A stretch of 64,000 bases of DNA from Virgibacillus siamensis (GCF_900162695.1 NZ_FUIH01000007.1:124001-188000), one strand, 5' to 3'; shown: positions 9,397 to 17,708, counted from the first letter of the stretch. Notes: generated by a model not told the origin, from the letters alone. Numbers and translations: made by a program.

Positions 9397-9852
9397 ATCA
9401 CTTACACAATTAAAAAGTTATCACCTGAAGAATATCATAAATGCAGCAATATATGGGATATGACAAAGAATCCGGGTATGGTGGAAATGTTTTATGATGA
9501 ACTGGTAAGCGGGAACAGAATTACTTTTATCTATATAAGAAATGATGATTTCTTAGGGGAAGGGTCTTTAGTTTTTTATAAAAATGATCCAGATTATACT
9601 ATTCCAAAGAAACGGATTTACCTTTCACATATGATTGTTAAAGATGAATATCGTAAGAATGGAATTGGTGGCATTATTGTTGATTACTTGATTGATTACG
9701 CTAAACATCTTGGTTATAAAGAGATCTCCTTGGGAGTTGACATAGATAATTTTAATGCAAGACGGTTATATGAGAAAAAAGGATTTACAGAAGTTATATA
9801 CAAGGGCGAAGATAAGTATGGGGAATACATAAAACTTCTTAAAAATTTATAA
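9397..9852 (+). CDS. GNAT-family N-acetyltransferase, probable ATC start
   Basis: GNAT fold: LSHMIVKDEYRKNGIGGIIV is the acetyl-CoA binding motif A (R-x-x-G-I/G-x-G/A). DIDNFNARRLYEKKGF is the usual C-terminal motif. The substrate cannot be told. Family-like sequence (TYTIKKLSPEEYHKCSNIWDM) begins well before the first ATG at 9460, and GGGGGGAG lies just before ATC 9397. Initiation is therefore probably at ATC, or at a mutated ATG. A start at 9460 would lose about 21 residues of the fold. Confidence 0.75.
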   Translation: MTYTIKKLSPEEYHKCSNIWDMTKNPGMVEMFYDELVSGNRITFIYIRNDDFLGEGSLVFYKNDPDYTIPKKRIYLSHMIVKDEYRKNGIGGIIVDYLIDYAKHLGYKEISLGVDIDNFNARRLYEKKGFTEVIYKGEDKYGEYIKLLKNL

Positions 9853-9870
9853 TACATATAAACGTCTTAT

Positions 9871-9940
9871 TCCTTTAAACGGCGCTTATCACTAATAAGA
9901 ATTAACGCCAATATTATATAACATAGGGGTCATATTACAC
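9871..9940 (+). repeat. Array repeat C3
   Basis: TAAACGGCGCTTATC, ACTAATAAGAATTAACGCC, then a degenerate second half AGGGGTCATATTACAC. Confidence 0.8.
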
Positions 9941-10048
9941 TGGGGATTTTTTGAAAAGGCATAAAGTTCTTTTTCAAGGCAATTGGGATAATCAAGTTGA
10001 AAAATTGAATGAGATTGTGAAGAAATGTACTTATAATGAGGGCAGGCA

Positions 10049-10366
10049 ATGTTTGCACAATTAATTTTAGGGAGTTTCTTCGTAATTAAAGGCATTGTAG
10101 AACACTTCTCGCGAAAGCCTAATTTCTTTATTTCAGAGATTACGTTACGTAGTATTTTCAGTAAATTTCTACCGAACTATCTGAAAAAAGTTGGGAAAAC
10201 TCATATTGTTTTTGGATTTATTATTATTTCAATGGGACAAATTGAATATAGATTTAATCCTGAGCTATGGATTTTCATCAATTCATATATTGTTTTGGGT
10301 TTAAGTTGTATTGCAGTCTTACTATATCTGAATAAGAGATACTCAGGCAATTATATATTACGATAA
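10049..10366 (+). CDS. Small membrane protein
   Basis: 105 residues with three likely membrane segments: about 4-16 (weak), 52-64 (IVFGFIIISMGQI) and 73-93 (FINSYIVLGLSCIAVLLYL). A basic loop KPNFF...KKVGK lies between. The start ATG follows GAGGGCAGGCA. No family recognised. It lies alone between repeats C3 and C4, the usual form of genes in this array. Confidence 0.65.
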   Translation: MFAQLILGSFFVIKGIVEHFSRKPNFFISEITLRSIFSKFLPNYLKKVGKTHIVFGFIIISMGQIEYRFNPELWIFINSYIVLGLSCIAVLLYLNKRYSGNYILR

Positions 10367-10411
10367 TATGAGGACCTATCAATAATATTAGCTAATAGCC
10401 AAAAAAGACTA

Positions 10412-10484
10412 TTCCAAAAAAGGGCGCTGTTCTGGAATGAAGTCAGCGCCCCAATTGCCATTGTAGGGCCAGATTTGGAAGAAG
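10412..10484 (+). repeat. Array repeat C4
   Basis: One of the clearest copies: AGGGCGCTGTTCTGGAATGAAG, TCAGCGCC, CAATTGCCATTGTAGGGCCA, then TTTGGAAGAAG. Confidence 0.92.
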
Positions 10485-10577
10485 AAAAAATATTTCATTT
10501 GGGAATTTTAATAAAGATAATCAAAAGTTATTTTTTAATATAGTAGTTGTTCTACCTGGATAGACATAGCATAGGAG

Positions 10578-10600
10578 CACCTAATAAGGTGTTTTTTATT
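10578..10600 (+). terminator. Weak rho-independent terminator
   Basis: CACCT AATA AGGTG followed by TTTTTTATT. The stem is only 5 bp. Confidence 0.5.
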
Positions 10601-10616
10601 CATTAACAATGTAAGG

Positions 10617-10668
10617 TTGACATTACATTACGGTTAGTTTATTATAAAATAAATGTAACGTTTACATT
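10617..10668 (+). promoter_or_regulatory. Promoter with operator-like repeats for the XRE gene
   Basis: TTGACA (10617-10622) and TATTAT (10640-10645) are 17 bp apart. ACATTACATTA occurs twice, overlapping the -35 box and again near 10663. AATGTAACGTTTACATT (10652-10668) is a 7-bp inverted repeat. This layout suits autorepression by the adjacent HTH protein. Confidence 0.65.
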
Positions 10669-10692
10669 ACATTCTTAGAGGAGCAAAATCTT

Positions 10693-10905
10693 ATGAAACA
10701 AGGTGTCAAAAATTGTGTAAAGGAATTTCGAAAAAGTAAAGGGATTACTCAAGATCAACTAGCCGAATCGATACAGGTAACACGACAAACAATTATCGCC
10801 ATAGAAAAACAACGATATGAGCCTAATATTGGTACGGCAATTAAATTAGCTAAAACACTGAATTGTGAAATGAAAGAATTATTTTGGATAGAAGGGGATG
10901 TTTAG
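10693..10905 (+). CDS. XRE/Cro-family transcriptional regulator
   Basis: A 70-residue protein that is essentially one helix-turn-helix: ITQDQLAESIQVTRQTIIAIEKQRYEP (residues about 19-45) has the Q-x-x-L-A and T-R-Q-T-I pattern of small Cro-like regulators. AGAGGAGC provides the ribosome binding site. A palindromic operator-like site lies in its promoter. The next membrane gene starts 1 base after its stop, so the two form a unit, a common pairing in Bacillaceae. Confidence 0.9.
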   Translation: MKQGVKNCVKEFRKSKGITQDQLAESIQVTRQTIIAIEKQRYEPNIGTAIKLAKTLNCEMKELFWIEGDV

Positions 10906-10906
10906 T

Positions 10907-11302
10907 ATGGGGAATGTTAAATACCGGACAGATTTTATTTTCAAATGTTTAATTAATATTGGAGCTTTCATCTACTATATGATGATTTCACGTGATCCAA
11001 TATTACTAATCCTAATTATTCTGAATACAATTTACGTAATTTCTGTAGGGGTAAAAATTCACAAAGAAAAAGGTTGGAATAGGGTGTACAGAAAGCATGA
11101 CCAACGGACAAAATCGAATACCCATTTTGCTGGATATCTTTCTATGTGGTTTATGTTGATTGCTTTAATTGCAGGTGGCCTCTCCATGAAATATGATTTA
11201 TTGCCGATAGACATTTTTGAACTGATTTCTGGAGTTTTCCTGGGTGGACTACTCATCTGGTGGTTTATCCGCGATTATTTAAATATTGCTGATGTTGAAT
11301 GA
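10907..11302 (+). CDS. Membrane protein paired with XRE regulator
   Basis: About 131 residues with four predicted membrane segments (near residues 10-25, 30-50, 82-100 and 106-125) and a basic cytoplasmic loop (HKEKGWNRVYRKHDQR). The ATG at 10907 is chosen because AAGGGGATG lies before it; the in-frame ATG at 10898 is inside that site. Membrane partners of small XRE regulators often sense or modulate the regulator, but that role is inferred only from position. Confidence 0.7.
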   Translation: MGNVKYRTDFIFKCLINIGAFIYYMMISRDPILLILIILNTIYVISVGVKIHKEKGWNRVYRKHDQRTKSNTHFAGYLSMWFMLIALIAGGLSMKYDLLPIDIFELISGVFLGGLLIWWFIRDYLNIADVE

Positions 11303-11424
11303 CAATAAATTCATTTATTTTAATGGAAACGTTGATATATCGAGGGTTTATAATGCAGTAGCAAAGTATCATTCGTAACTATAAATTTTAATAGTTCAAT
11401 AAGATTCAAAAATGGGGGATGAAA

Positions 11425-12129
11425 ATGATTTATATATTGAGACGTGAATTTGTTGATTCTTTTAAAAGTGTTCGTTCGGTGTTAATTATATTATTTTTAA
11501 CATTCATTGCTTATTTTTCTGCCAACTTTTTAAAAGATCATCAAGATTTGATTAATAAGATAGTCATGAGCGGTGAAAGTATAAGTGTTGATGCAGTTTA
11601 TACTGGTGCTGTATCAGCTGTCATATTAGTATTTGGATATTTATTTGTCTTTGCAATCTCCCATGACATCATTAACAGTGAAATTGAAATGAGGACAATA
11701 AGACTGCTTGTAACAAAAGCATCGAGATTTCAAATTATGCTTGGTAAATTATTGGGTACTTTTTTATTCTGGATTGCGACAATATCAGTTACATATGGTG
11801 TGATTTTCATTATTTCAGGATCCTGGTCTATAAAAGATTACATACAAACCATATGTCTATTGTTCTATTTAGTTACCTTCGTGCTTCTCATTTCGACAGT
11901 TATTCAAAAGACTAAATTGTCCATGTTTCTCGGTATTTTGCTTGCAATTGTATTGCCAATCCTTAACGGGATTTCACTTTTGGTAGATAGGTGGTATTTT
12001 ATTCCGTTTAAGTTCACTTTGCCATTTTACTATCTGAGTCATTCCATTATGTTTATGATCTTTCCAATTATAATCGGAGTTTCTTTCTTTGTTATTTCAA
12101 TTTTAATTATGAAAAGAAGGGATTTATAA
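11425..12129 (+). CDS. ABC-2 type transporter permease
   Basis: 234 residues with six membrane segments arranged as in ABC-2 permeases. The first helix follows a short basic N-terminus (YILRREFVDSFKSVRS), and the protein ends with a helix plus KRRDL. ISHDIINSEIEMRTIRLL is the usual cytoplasmic coupling region after the second helix. ATG 11425 has GGGGG at a proper distance; ATG 11419 is too close. The ATPase gene begins at the base after its stop. Substrate unknown; bacitracin-type or bacteriocin export are typical possibilities. Confidence 0.85.
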   Translation: MIYILRREFVDSFKSVRSVLIILFLTFIAYFSANFLKDHQDLINKIVMSGESISVDAVYTGAVSAVILVFGYLFVFAISHDIINSEIEMRTIRLLVTKASRFQIMLGKLLGTFLFWIATISVTYGVIFIISGSWSIKDYIQTICLLFYLVTFVLLISTVIQKTKLSMFLGILLAIVLPILNGISLLVDRWYFIPFKFTLPFYYLSHSIMFMIFPIIIGVSFFVISILIMKRRDL

Positions 12130-13047
12130 ATGACAAAAAAGGTAATTGTAGCGAAAAATTTGATGAAAAGTTATGGCGAATCAACAGTGCTAAAAGGAAT
12201 TAGTTTATCTGTGTACAAAGGGGAGGTTTTCGGATTTGTAGGACACAATGGAGCAGGGAAATCAACGTTGATTCATACACTTACTGGTATTATTAATAAA
12301 ACTTCGGGAACTTTTCATATATTTGATATTCCAGGAGTTCAATTGGATAAGGTGAAAGAAAGAATTGGTGTAATGCCGGATATTTCTAATCTGTATCGCG
12401 ATATGAGAGGGATCAACTTTTTGAAATATATGGGAAGTATCGTTGGAGATAAGCGTCCTAGAGAAGAATATGAGAACCTTTTACATAGAGTGGGGCTAGA
12501 AGGAGCAGGTATGAAAAAAATTAAGACCTATTCTTTTGGCATGAAAAAGAAAATCAGTATTGCACAGGCATTGTTGGGTGATCCGGAAATTTTATTTCTT
12601 GATGAACCCACTTCAGGACTCGACCCTGAATCGGCAATTGATATCCGTAAAATGATAACAGAGCTGCAAAAAAGGGGGAAAACTATTTTTCTTACGTCTC
12701 ACAACCTGGATGAAATCGAGAAAATCAGTGACAGGGTAGGAATTATTAGTGATGGAGTGATTAAGAAATTAGGAACACCACGTGAGTTAAAAACAGAAGC
12801 AGCAAAAGGAATTGGAGTATCAGTCCGGACAAAACCTAATCTTACAGCTTCCAAAACTTTGGAGCTTTCGATTGATCTTGGTATAAATTTAACTTTTGTT
12901 GGTCAAAAAAAAGAGTATTCATTATTGAATGTTGCTTCCGATGAAGAAATCCCTAAACTTTCCGAAGGGTTAATTGAGTCAGGAGTTCAATTGTATGAAT
13001 TAAAAGTAGAGGAATCGACCTTGGAAGAAGTGTTCATGAATGCATGA
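12130..13047 (+). CDS. ABC transporter ATP-binding protein
   Basis: 305-residue ATPase. Walker A GHNGAGKST at residues 38-46, a degenerate signature YSFGMKKKIS near 137, Walker B LFLDEPTSGLDP near 157-168, and the switch histidine in LTSHNLDEI. The C-terminal about 90 residues form the extra domain seen in ATPases paired with ABC-2 permeases. It energises the permease encoded just upstream. A strong terminator follows, so the operon ends here. Confidence 0.93.
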   Translation: MTKKVIVAKNLMKSYGESTVLKGISLSVYKGEVFGFVGHNGAGKSTLIHTLTGIINKTSGTFHIFDIPGVQLDKVKERIGVMPDISNLYRDMRGINFLKYMGSIVGDKRPREEYENLLHRVGLEGAGMKKIKTYSFGMKKKISIAQALLGDPEILFLDEPTSGLDPESAIDIRKMITELQKRGKTIFLTSHNLDEIEKISDRVGIISDGVIKKLGTPRELKTEAAKGIGVSVRTKPNLTASKTLELSIDLGINLTFVGQKKEYSLLNVASDEEIPKLSEGLIESGVQLYELKVEESTLEEVFMNA

Positions 13048-13086
13048 TAATTAAAAATTTGAAAACTTACCATTTATTCCATAAAA

Positions 13087-13122
13087 GGGCACATTTCTGT
13101 AGTAAGAAATGTGCCCATTTTT
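13087..13122 (+). terminator. Rho-independent terminator of the ABC operon
   Basis: GGGCACATTTCT (13087-13098), loop GTAGTA, AGAAATGTGCCC (13105-13116), then ATTTTTAG. A 12-bp perfect stem. Despite its GGGC start it lacks the other parts of the array repeat. Confidence 0.9.
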
Positions 13123-13240
13123 AGCATGATAATTGAATGATTCAAAATAATTTATTGGATATTTATGTTAATATAAAATGAGAATTGTGAAAAGATGAAA
13201 TTATCTTTATCAATCCATTAAGAAAGGAAGAATTAACTAA

Positions 13241-13587
13241 ATGTTATCTTGGTTATCTTGGATTATTATTTCCTGTTGTGTTATATATTTCTCTATTTAT
13301 TGTTTCCACATATATAGTCTATCTAAGAAAAATTCTATATTAATGGAAATGGTGATTGAAACTAAATTAGAATATGAGGATAATAATGAATCCGATATTC
13401 GGCAGATAGATACTCTTATAGAAAGGTTGAATGAGAATGGAATTAAAGCTAAAAAAAGAAATTTAAACAAACTGAAATGATGGATTCATTTGGTAATGGC
13501 GATAAGGTAATCAGGGTATATGTGCCTCATTCTACATATGAAGAAGCCAATAGAGTCTACAATCAAGTATATAATTCCAATTCTTAG
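13241..13587 (+). pseudogene. DUF2007-like small protein, probable frameshift
   Basis: The first frame (13241-13480, 79 residues) has an N-terminal membrane helix and then IDTLIERLNENGIKAKKRN. The overlapping frame from 13477 (36 residues) continues with FGNGDKVIRVYVPHSTYEEA. Together they read like the signal-transducing DUF2007 pattern: a short sequence around an N-G-I block, then R-V-Y-V-P and E-E-A. I infer one membrane-anchored protein broken by a one-base shift near 13470. Alternatively these are two overlapping genes (ATGA). Confidence 0.55.
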
Positions 13588-13638
13588 CATTAAGCAAGTT
13601 ACGTGAGGGTTAGGCATATTCATTCAGGAGGTGTAGTG

Positions 13639-13818
13639 GTGAACTGGCCAGTATTAAAAGATTCAAAGTGGTTGGCATTTCAATTAACATCAATCTTGTC
13701 AGCAGTCACAGGAGTAATTTTAGCAGTTGGTAGCAACAGTTACTGGGTACTGTTTATCCTTTTATCGATGATATTGACGGGTTTCGGCGTAAACAGAGCA
13801 ACGAAATTGACCAGATAA
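13639..13818 (+). CDS. Small membrane protein (duplicated cassette gene)
   Basis: 59 residues from GTG 13639, preceded by AGGAGGTGTAGT. Two membrane segments: about 14-31 (LTSILSAVTGVILAVG) and 34-50 (YWVLFILLSMILTGFG). Family unknown to me. A second, damaged copy with the same flank and repeat sits at 31884-32098. The copies share the 5' leader, coding sequence and the trailer GAGGAATGGAAAAAGTTT up to the array repeat. Confidence 0.7.
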   Translation: MNWPVLKDSKWLAFQLTSILSAVTGVILAVGSNSYWVLFILLSMILTGFGVNRATKLTR

Positions 13819-13840
13819 AATAATGAGGAATGGAAAAAGT

Positions 13841-13903
13841 TTCTTCATTAAACGGGTGCAAGAATTGAATATATGCCTGAACCGAGTCGGATTATGGGAT
13901 AAG
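13841..13903 (+). repeat. Array repeat C5
   Basis: TTCTTCATTAAACGGGTGCA, AGAATTGAATATATGCC, then a degenerate right side ending GGGATAAG. It is the partner repeat of the duplicated unit (see C25). Confidence 0.75.
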
Positions 13904-13925
13904 AAATTTGAATTGGAGGTGTTCT

Positions 13926-14252
13926 ATGCCATTAGAGCAAGAAGTGATGGGATTGTTGATTGGTGGATTTTCAATTGTTATGGGAATTACAATTCTAATT
14001 ACAGTTTTTCTCTGGGTGAAAAATAAAAACCACAGTCTAGGATATATCTGGACATTATTGCATTTACTATTGTTCTCTGTTGCAACATATTTTGCATTAA
14101 AGGCTATTGCTTTTGACTATACTCATCCGATGGCATCGGAAGAAATTTCACTCCGGATAGGTATTTCTGGGTTTGTTTGGGCATTGAGTATGATTTGTTT
14201 AGTAATGGCATTATTTAGCTTTTCCAGAATGAGAAAGGAAAGTGCTTCCTAA
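13926..14252 (+). CDS. Small membrane protein
   Basis: 108 residues from ATG 13926, with GGAGG 9 bases upstream. Three membrane segments: 9-30 (GLLIGGFSIVMGITILITVFL), 40-62, and about 80-102. The C-terminus is short and basic (RMRKES). It is not recognised. It stands alone between repeats C5 and C6. Confidence 0.65.
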   Translation: MPLEQEVMGLLIGGFSIVMGITILITVFLWVKNKNHSLGYIWTLLHLLLFSVATYFALKAIAFDYTHPMASEEISLRIGISGFVWALSMICLVMALFSFSRMRKESAS

Positions 14253-14311
14253 ATTAACGGGCTATTCCCTAATAAGGATTAGCAACCGGTATTACATCTA
14301 AGGTCCATAAA
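14253..14311 (+). repeat. Array repeat C6
   Basis: TTAACGGGCTATTCCCTAAT, AAGGATTAGCAACC, then AAGGTCCATAAAA. It begins one base after the preceding stop codon. Confidence 0.75.
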
Positions 14312-14345
14312 AAAGGGGGCGGGATTATAGAATGGGAGAGTTTAA

Positions 14346-14753
14346 ATGGTTACGAAAATATTAAAAGGTTTCATTTTTTTGTTTGGCTTTGCTTTGAACG
14401 CAATAGCGTTCTTTTTCTATATGGCCATTGTTGGAGATTCGGTGGTGCCAGACACGATTGGCGATATGATGTTAGTTCACAGTATTTTATTTTTAGGAAC
14501 GTTCTCATTGATTATCGGTGTCTTTTTAGTAAAGAATCTTATCATAAGAATCGTAGTAGCTATCATTTTTATTATAATGGATTTGATCCATATCGATATT
14601 TTTATGGATGTTGATTATGGAAATAGCAGCAAGGACCTTGCCAATGTTCAATTGCAATATGCGTTTATTCTACATTGCAGTTTTGTTTTGGTTTGGGTAG
14701 TATTCCTTATTATTCAAAGTCAATGGAGTCGAAAAAGAAAATTAAGAACCTAA
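14346..14753 (+). CDS. Membrane protein with four helices
   Basis: 135 residues; membrane segments near 7-28, 39-58, 61-80 and 103-126. The third is followed by the acidic loop DLIHIDIFMDVDYGNSSKD. GGGAGAG lies 9 bases before the ATG. No family recognised. It is isolated between repeats C6 and C7. Confidence 0.65.
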   Translation: MVTKILKGFIFLFGFALNAIAFFFYMAIVGDSVVPDTIGDMMLVHSILFLGTFSLIIGVFLVKNLIIRIVVAIIFIIMDLIHIDIFMDVDYGNSSKDLANVQLQYAFILHCSFVLVWVVFLIIQSQWSRKRKLRT

Positions 14754-14838
14754 TTTGACTATGCCGCAAGCGGGCGCGCTTCTTGAACAAGGGTCTGCGC
14801 TCGAATTGATGATAAAAGCCATTTTATTAAATAAAGGA
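14754..14838 (+). repeat. Array repeat C7
   Basis: TTTGACTATGCCGCAAGC precedes GGGCGCGCTTCTTGAACAAG, then GTCTGCGCTC and GCCATTTTATTAAATAAAGG. The same leader (TTTGACTATGCSGCAA) precedes copy C32, showing that conservation extends left of GGGCGC. Confidence 0.8.
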
Positions 14839-14849
14839 TAAAGGGGTTT

Positions 14850-15668
14850 ATGGCAGTGTTCTGTGCTGAATCAAAAACTTTCCCAATAAGTAACACTGAA
14901 ATGAATTATGTTGTTTTTGGTAAAGGTGAAAAGCAACTTATCATTATTCCGGGATTAGGTGATGGCGTTCAAAATGTAGAAAAATCCTCAAATGCATTAG
15001 CTTACTTTTATCGAAAGTACGCAAAAGTGTATCGGGTTTTTGTTTGTAGTCGAAAAAACCAACTACCAAAAGGTTATACGACCCGTGATATGGCTAAAGA
15101 TATTAAACTTTTTATGGATGCCCAAAATATTACATACGCCTATGTGATGGGGGTTTCGATGGGCGGAATGATTGTTCAACATTTAGCAGCGGACTATCCC
15201 GAATACGTTGAAAAACTTATCATTGCTGTATCATCATCGAAACCAAACCAAAAGTCCAATAGGGTTATAGGAGACTGGAAAAGGATGGTTGAAGACGGTA
15301 AGTATGGAGATTTTACCATTGATACAATGGAGAAAACCTATACGGATCGGTACCTTTGGAAATATCGACCATTTTATTTTCTATTAAGGAGAAAAGGGAA
15401 ACCACAAAGCATTCAAAATTTCCTAGCCCAAGCCAATGCCTGTCTCAATCATAATGCATATGAACGGATGCAAATGATAAAATGTCCTACTCTTGTAGTA
15501 GGTGGTGAAAAGGATCAAGTTTTGGGAGGAGGAGCCTCCAGAAAAATTGCAGAGCAAATCACAGGGAGTCATCTTGTTATGTATCCTAATTTGGGACACG
15601 GTGCTTTCCAAGAAAGTAAGCAATTTGAAAAAGATTCGATTGGCTTTTTAATGGGAGTGCGACAATAA
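14850..15668 (+). CDS. Alpha/beta hydrolase
   Basis: 272 residues. The nucleophile elbow is GVSMGG with Ser103. The oxyanion region is IIIPGLGDG (32-40). The acid is Asp222 in GGEKDQVL and the general base is His250 in NLGHGAF. This is a complete catalytic triad in the usual order. No signal peptide, so it is cytoplasmic. Substrate unknown. RBS AAAGGGG lies 7 bases before the ATG. It is a single gene between repeats C7 and C8. Confidence 0.88.
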   Translation: MAVFCAESKTFPISNTEMNYVVFGKGEKQLIIIPGLGDGVQNVEKSSNALAYFYRKYAKVYRVFVCSRKNQLPKGYTTRDMAKDIKLFMDAQNITYAYVMGVSMGGMIVQHLAADYPEYVEKLIIAVSSSKPNQKSNRVIGDWKRMVEDGKYGDFTIDTMEKTYTDRYLWKYRPFYFLLRRKGKPQSIQNFLAQANACLNHNAYERMQMIKCPTLVVGGEKDQVLGGGASRKIAEQITGSHLVMYPNLGHGAFQESKQFEKDSIGFLMGVRQ

Positions 15669-15689
15669 GTAAGTGTTTCCCGTTTACCA

Positions 15690-15754
15690 CAAAAGGCGGT
15701 TTTCCCTAATAAGGATTAGTGCCATACCGCATATAAGAGCCATATTGTATAATG
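15690..15754 (+). repeat. Array repeat C8
   Basis: AAAAGGCGGTTTTCCCTAAT, AAGGATTAGTGCC, ATACCGCATATAAGAGCCAT, then ATTGTATAATG. Nearly the same middle as C26. Confidence 0.85.
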
Positions 15755-15823
15755 AATTTGAAACCAATAATGAATCCAATTCGTTTAACATTACAAAAGG
15801 TTTTGAATCGGGGGATATAACCA

Positions 15824-16144
15824 ATGAAAAGAATATTTCTTTTTGTAATGGTTTTGTTTGTAAGTGCTTTATTAGCGGGATGTGGAAATAGATCAGACTT
15901 TCAAGGTATCGTTCATGAGGTGAAAGAATCTAGCATTGCCGTTGTGACAGATGACGTTGAACCTGAGGCTTCATATCCAGTTTATGAAGTTTTTGTTGAT
16001 GACAAAACTGAGATCAAGGGAACCGTTAATGAATTCTCAAAATTAAAGGCTGATCAAAAGGTGGAAATTTGGGTAAAAGGTGAATGGAATAATGACCCTG
16101 AAAACAAAATGGTCGCAAATAAAATCATAGTTAGTAAGAAGTGA
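15824..16144 (+). CDS. DUF3221-like lipoprotein
   Basis: 106 residues with a lipoprotein signal: basic start MKRI, hydrophobic stretch and lipobox LLAGC with Cys20. The mature part (GIVHEVKESSIAVV...EVFVDDKTEIKG) is a small beta domain like DUF3221/YobA. It should be anchored on the outer face of the membrane. Start ATG is preceded by GGGGG. Function of the family is not established. It lies between repeats C8 and C9. Confidence 0.8.
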   Translation: MKRIFLFVMVLFVSALLAGCGNRSDFQGIVHEVKESSIAVVTDDVEPEASYPVYEVFVDDKTEIKGTVNEFSKLKADQKVEIWVKGEWNNDPENKMVANKIIVSKK

Positions 16145-16149
16145 AGAGT

Positions 16150-16217
16150 ATTCACCAATCGGGCGCAGTTATGGAAGAAGCACTGTGTCCGAATCGGGCC
16201 ATTATGCAGAACAAGTA
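16150..16217 (+). repeat. Array repeat C9
   Basis: TTCACCAATCGGGCGCAGTT, ATGGAAGAAG, TGTGTCC, GGGCCATTATGCAGAACAAG. Confidence 0.85.
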
Positions 16218-16232
16218 AGGGGGTAAATTATT

Positions 16233-16431
16233 ATGTTATTTAATAATAAAGAACATCCGTGGCGTTTTGCTATCGGAGGTTGGGGAAGCATTTGTTGTGG
16301 CAGCTATTTTGTTCTTAATATTCGATTATGATATATATCTAATGCTTGGTCTTTTAACCGCAGCAATAATTGTAACGATTGGGAACGCTATTTATGTACT
16401 TTACACAAAGCGAAAATCAAAGGGGGAATAG
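16233..16431 (+). pseudogene. Small membrane protein, frameshifted
   Basis: The start MLFNNKEHPWRFAIGGW is followed by a one-base shift near 16280. The other frame continues as EAFVVAAILFLIFDYDIYL and a second helix, ending KRKSKGE at TAG 16429. Repaired, it would be about 65 residues with two membrane helices. RBS AAGGGGG lies upstream. Alternatively it is an assembly indel in a run of G. Confidence 0.65.
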
Positions 16432-16465
16432 AGCCTTTGAGTTCAGACATCAACAATGCAGTATC

Positions 16466-16538
16466 TAAGCAATCGGGCGCGGTAATCGAATAAATAACCC
16501 ACGTCCTTATTGGTTCATCGGGCTATTTTATTGAACAG
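16466..16538 (+). repeat. Array repeat C10
   Basis: CAATCGGGCGCGGTAATCGA, ATAAATAACCCACGTCC, CATCGGGCTATTTTATTGAA. Confidence 0.8.
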
Positions 16539-16591
16539 TTACACTCATAAAATGATTCTATAGGATAGTTATTAAGAGGGGAGATGTCATT

Positions 16592-17185
16592 ATGAAAAAG
16601 GCGTTATTTCTTATATTAGAAGAGTATGCAGATTGGGAAGGTGCTTACTTATCATCGACATTAAATCAAAGAGAAGATTGGTCCGTTGATACTATTTCTT
16701 TGGATGGTATTGTAAGTTCAATAGGTGGTTTTCAAACTTCTGTTGATTATATCATTGGGTCTGAACCTGAAGATTTTAATTTACTAGTAATGGTTGGTGG
16801 AAATTCATGGAGTGATGATAATAAGGAGCTTTTACGGTTAATCAGAACTACATTTCAAAATAACATTCCTATAGGAGCTATATGCGGTGCAGTGGATTTT
16901 TTAGCAAAAAACGGCTTTCTAAATGATCATAATCATACTGGTAATTCAGTTTATGTTTGGAATGATTATAAAAATTATAATCCTGAGGGAAATTTTCTGG
17001 AGAAACAAGCAGTAAAAGATAAAAACTTGGTCACTGCAAATGGAACGGCACCTATTGAATTTACTAAAGAAGTTTTGGAATTAATTGAATTTGATACTCC
17101 CGAAAATATCGGAAAGATGATGTATATGAATAAGTACGGGTTTTATAATTATTGTGAAAAGTACGGGAACCCATACCTTGATTAA
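16592..17185 (+). CDS. DJ-1/PfpI family protein
   Basis: 197 residues with the DJ-1/PfpI fold. Glu16 and the nucleophilic Cys98 in GAICGAVDFLA match the conserved pair at the nucleophile elbow. VMVGGNSW is the loop before it. Members include glutamine amidotransferase-like, chaperone and glyoxalase-III-like enzymes; which applies here cannot be told. GAGGGGAGA precedes the ATG. A second, different family member is at 25737. Confidence 0.85.
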   Translation: MKKALFLILEEYADWEGAYLSSTLNQREDWSVDTISLDGIVSSIGGFQTSVDYIIGSEPEDFNLLVMVGGNSWSDDNKELLRLIRTTFQNNIPIGAICGAVDFLAKNGFLNDHNHTGNSVYVWNDYKNYNPEGNFLEKQAVKDKNLVTANGTAPIEFTKEVLELIEFDTPENIGKMMYMNKYGFYNYCEKYGNPYLD

Positions 17186-17199
17186 TTTATAGCAATCAC

Positions 17200-17269
17200 T
17201 ATTCAATAAAAGGGCGCTCTAATCGAATAAGAGGGCATTTTTCTGAATCGGGCCATTGTGATGAACGAG
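17200..17269 (+). repeat. Array repeat C11
   Basis: TATTCAATAAAAGGGCGCTC, AATCGAATAAGAGGGCA, ATCGGGCCATTGTGATGAAC. Confidence 0.85.
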
Positions 17270-17306
17270 GCTTATTGAACCAGTAGACAACAAAGGGGTG
17301 TTATAA

Positions 17307-17588
17307 ATAGGTGTATTTTTCCAGAAACAACAAGAGCAAGAAAAAAGCACAAAACCAATGATAATAATTAGATGGATAATTGCAATATTAACGGTCACAT
17401 TATTTGTATTTGGCATTATCAATGGTTTAGATTTCAGCTTTATTAAATGGATCTTCATATTAGTAGGAGTTGGTTCTATATTTGATGGTATTGAAAAATA
17501 TCTTCAAAAGAAATCCAGAAAGACATATCTTGCTCATTTTGGATTTGCCTTTGTTTGGTTTGCATTATTCATTAGCTATTCAACTTAG
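17307..17588 (+). CDS. Small membrane protein, probable ATA start
   Basis: The first ATG (17358) has no ribosome binding site, but the frame is open back to ATA 17307, just after AAAGGGGTG. From ATA it gives about 93 residues: a hydrophilic start (VFFQKQQEQEKS), two or three membrane segments and a short tail. No family recognised. Either ATA is used, or a former ATG has mutated. It sits between repeats C11 and C12. Confidence 0.55.
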   Translation: MGVFFQKQQEQEKSTKPMIIIRWIIAILTVTLFVFGIINGLDFSFIKWIFILVGVGSIFDGIEKYLQKKSRKTYLAHFGFAFVWFALFISYST

Positions 17589-17629
17589 CAATTTAATGTG
17601 TAATGAATTAATTGAAAGCCTTGAACCAG

Positions 17630-17708
17630 CTCTTCAGCAAAAGGGCGCAAGAATTGAATAAGATTTGCGCCTACTTTTGCTTTGAAGGGTCATATTGCGG
17701 AAAAAATA
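17630..17708 (+). repeat. Array repeat C12
   Basis: CTCTTCAGCAAAAGGGCGCA, AGAATTGAATAAG, TTGCGCC, GAAGGGTCATATTGCGGAAA. Confidence 0.85.

Noticed and set aside
13087..13122. GGGCACATTTCT hairpin considered as an array repeat
   Set aside because: Perfect 12-bp stem followed by a T run and none of the other repeat words: an ordinary terminator.
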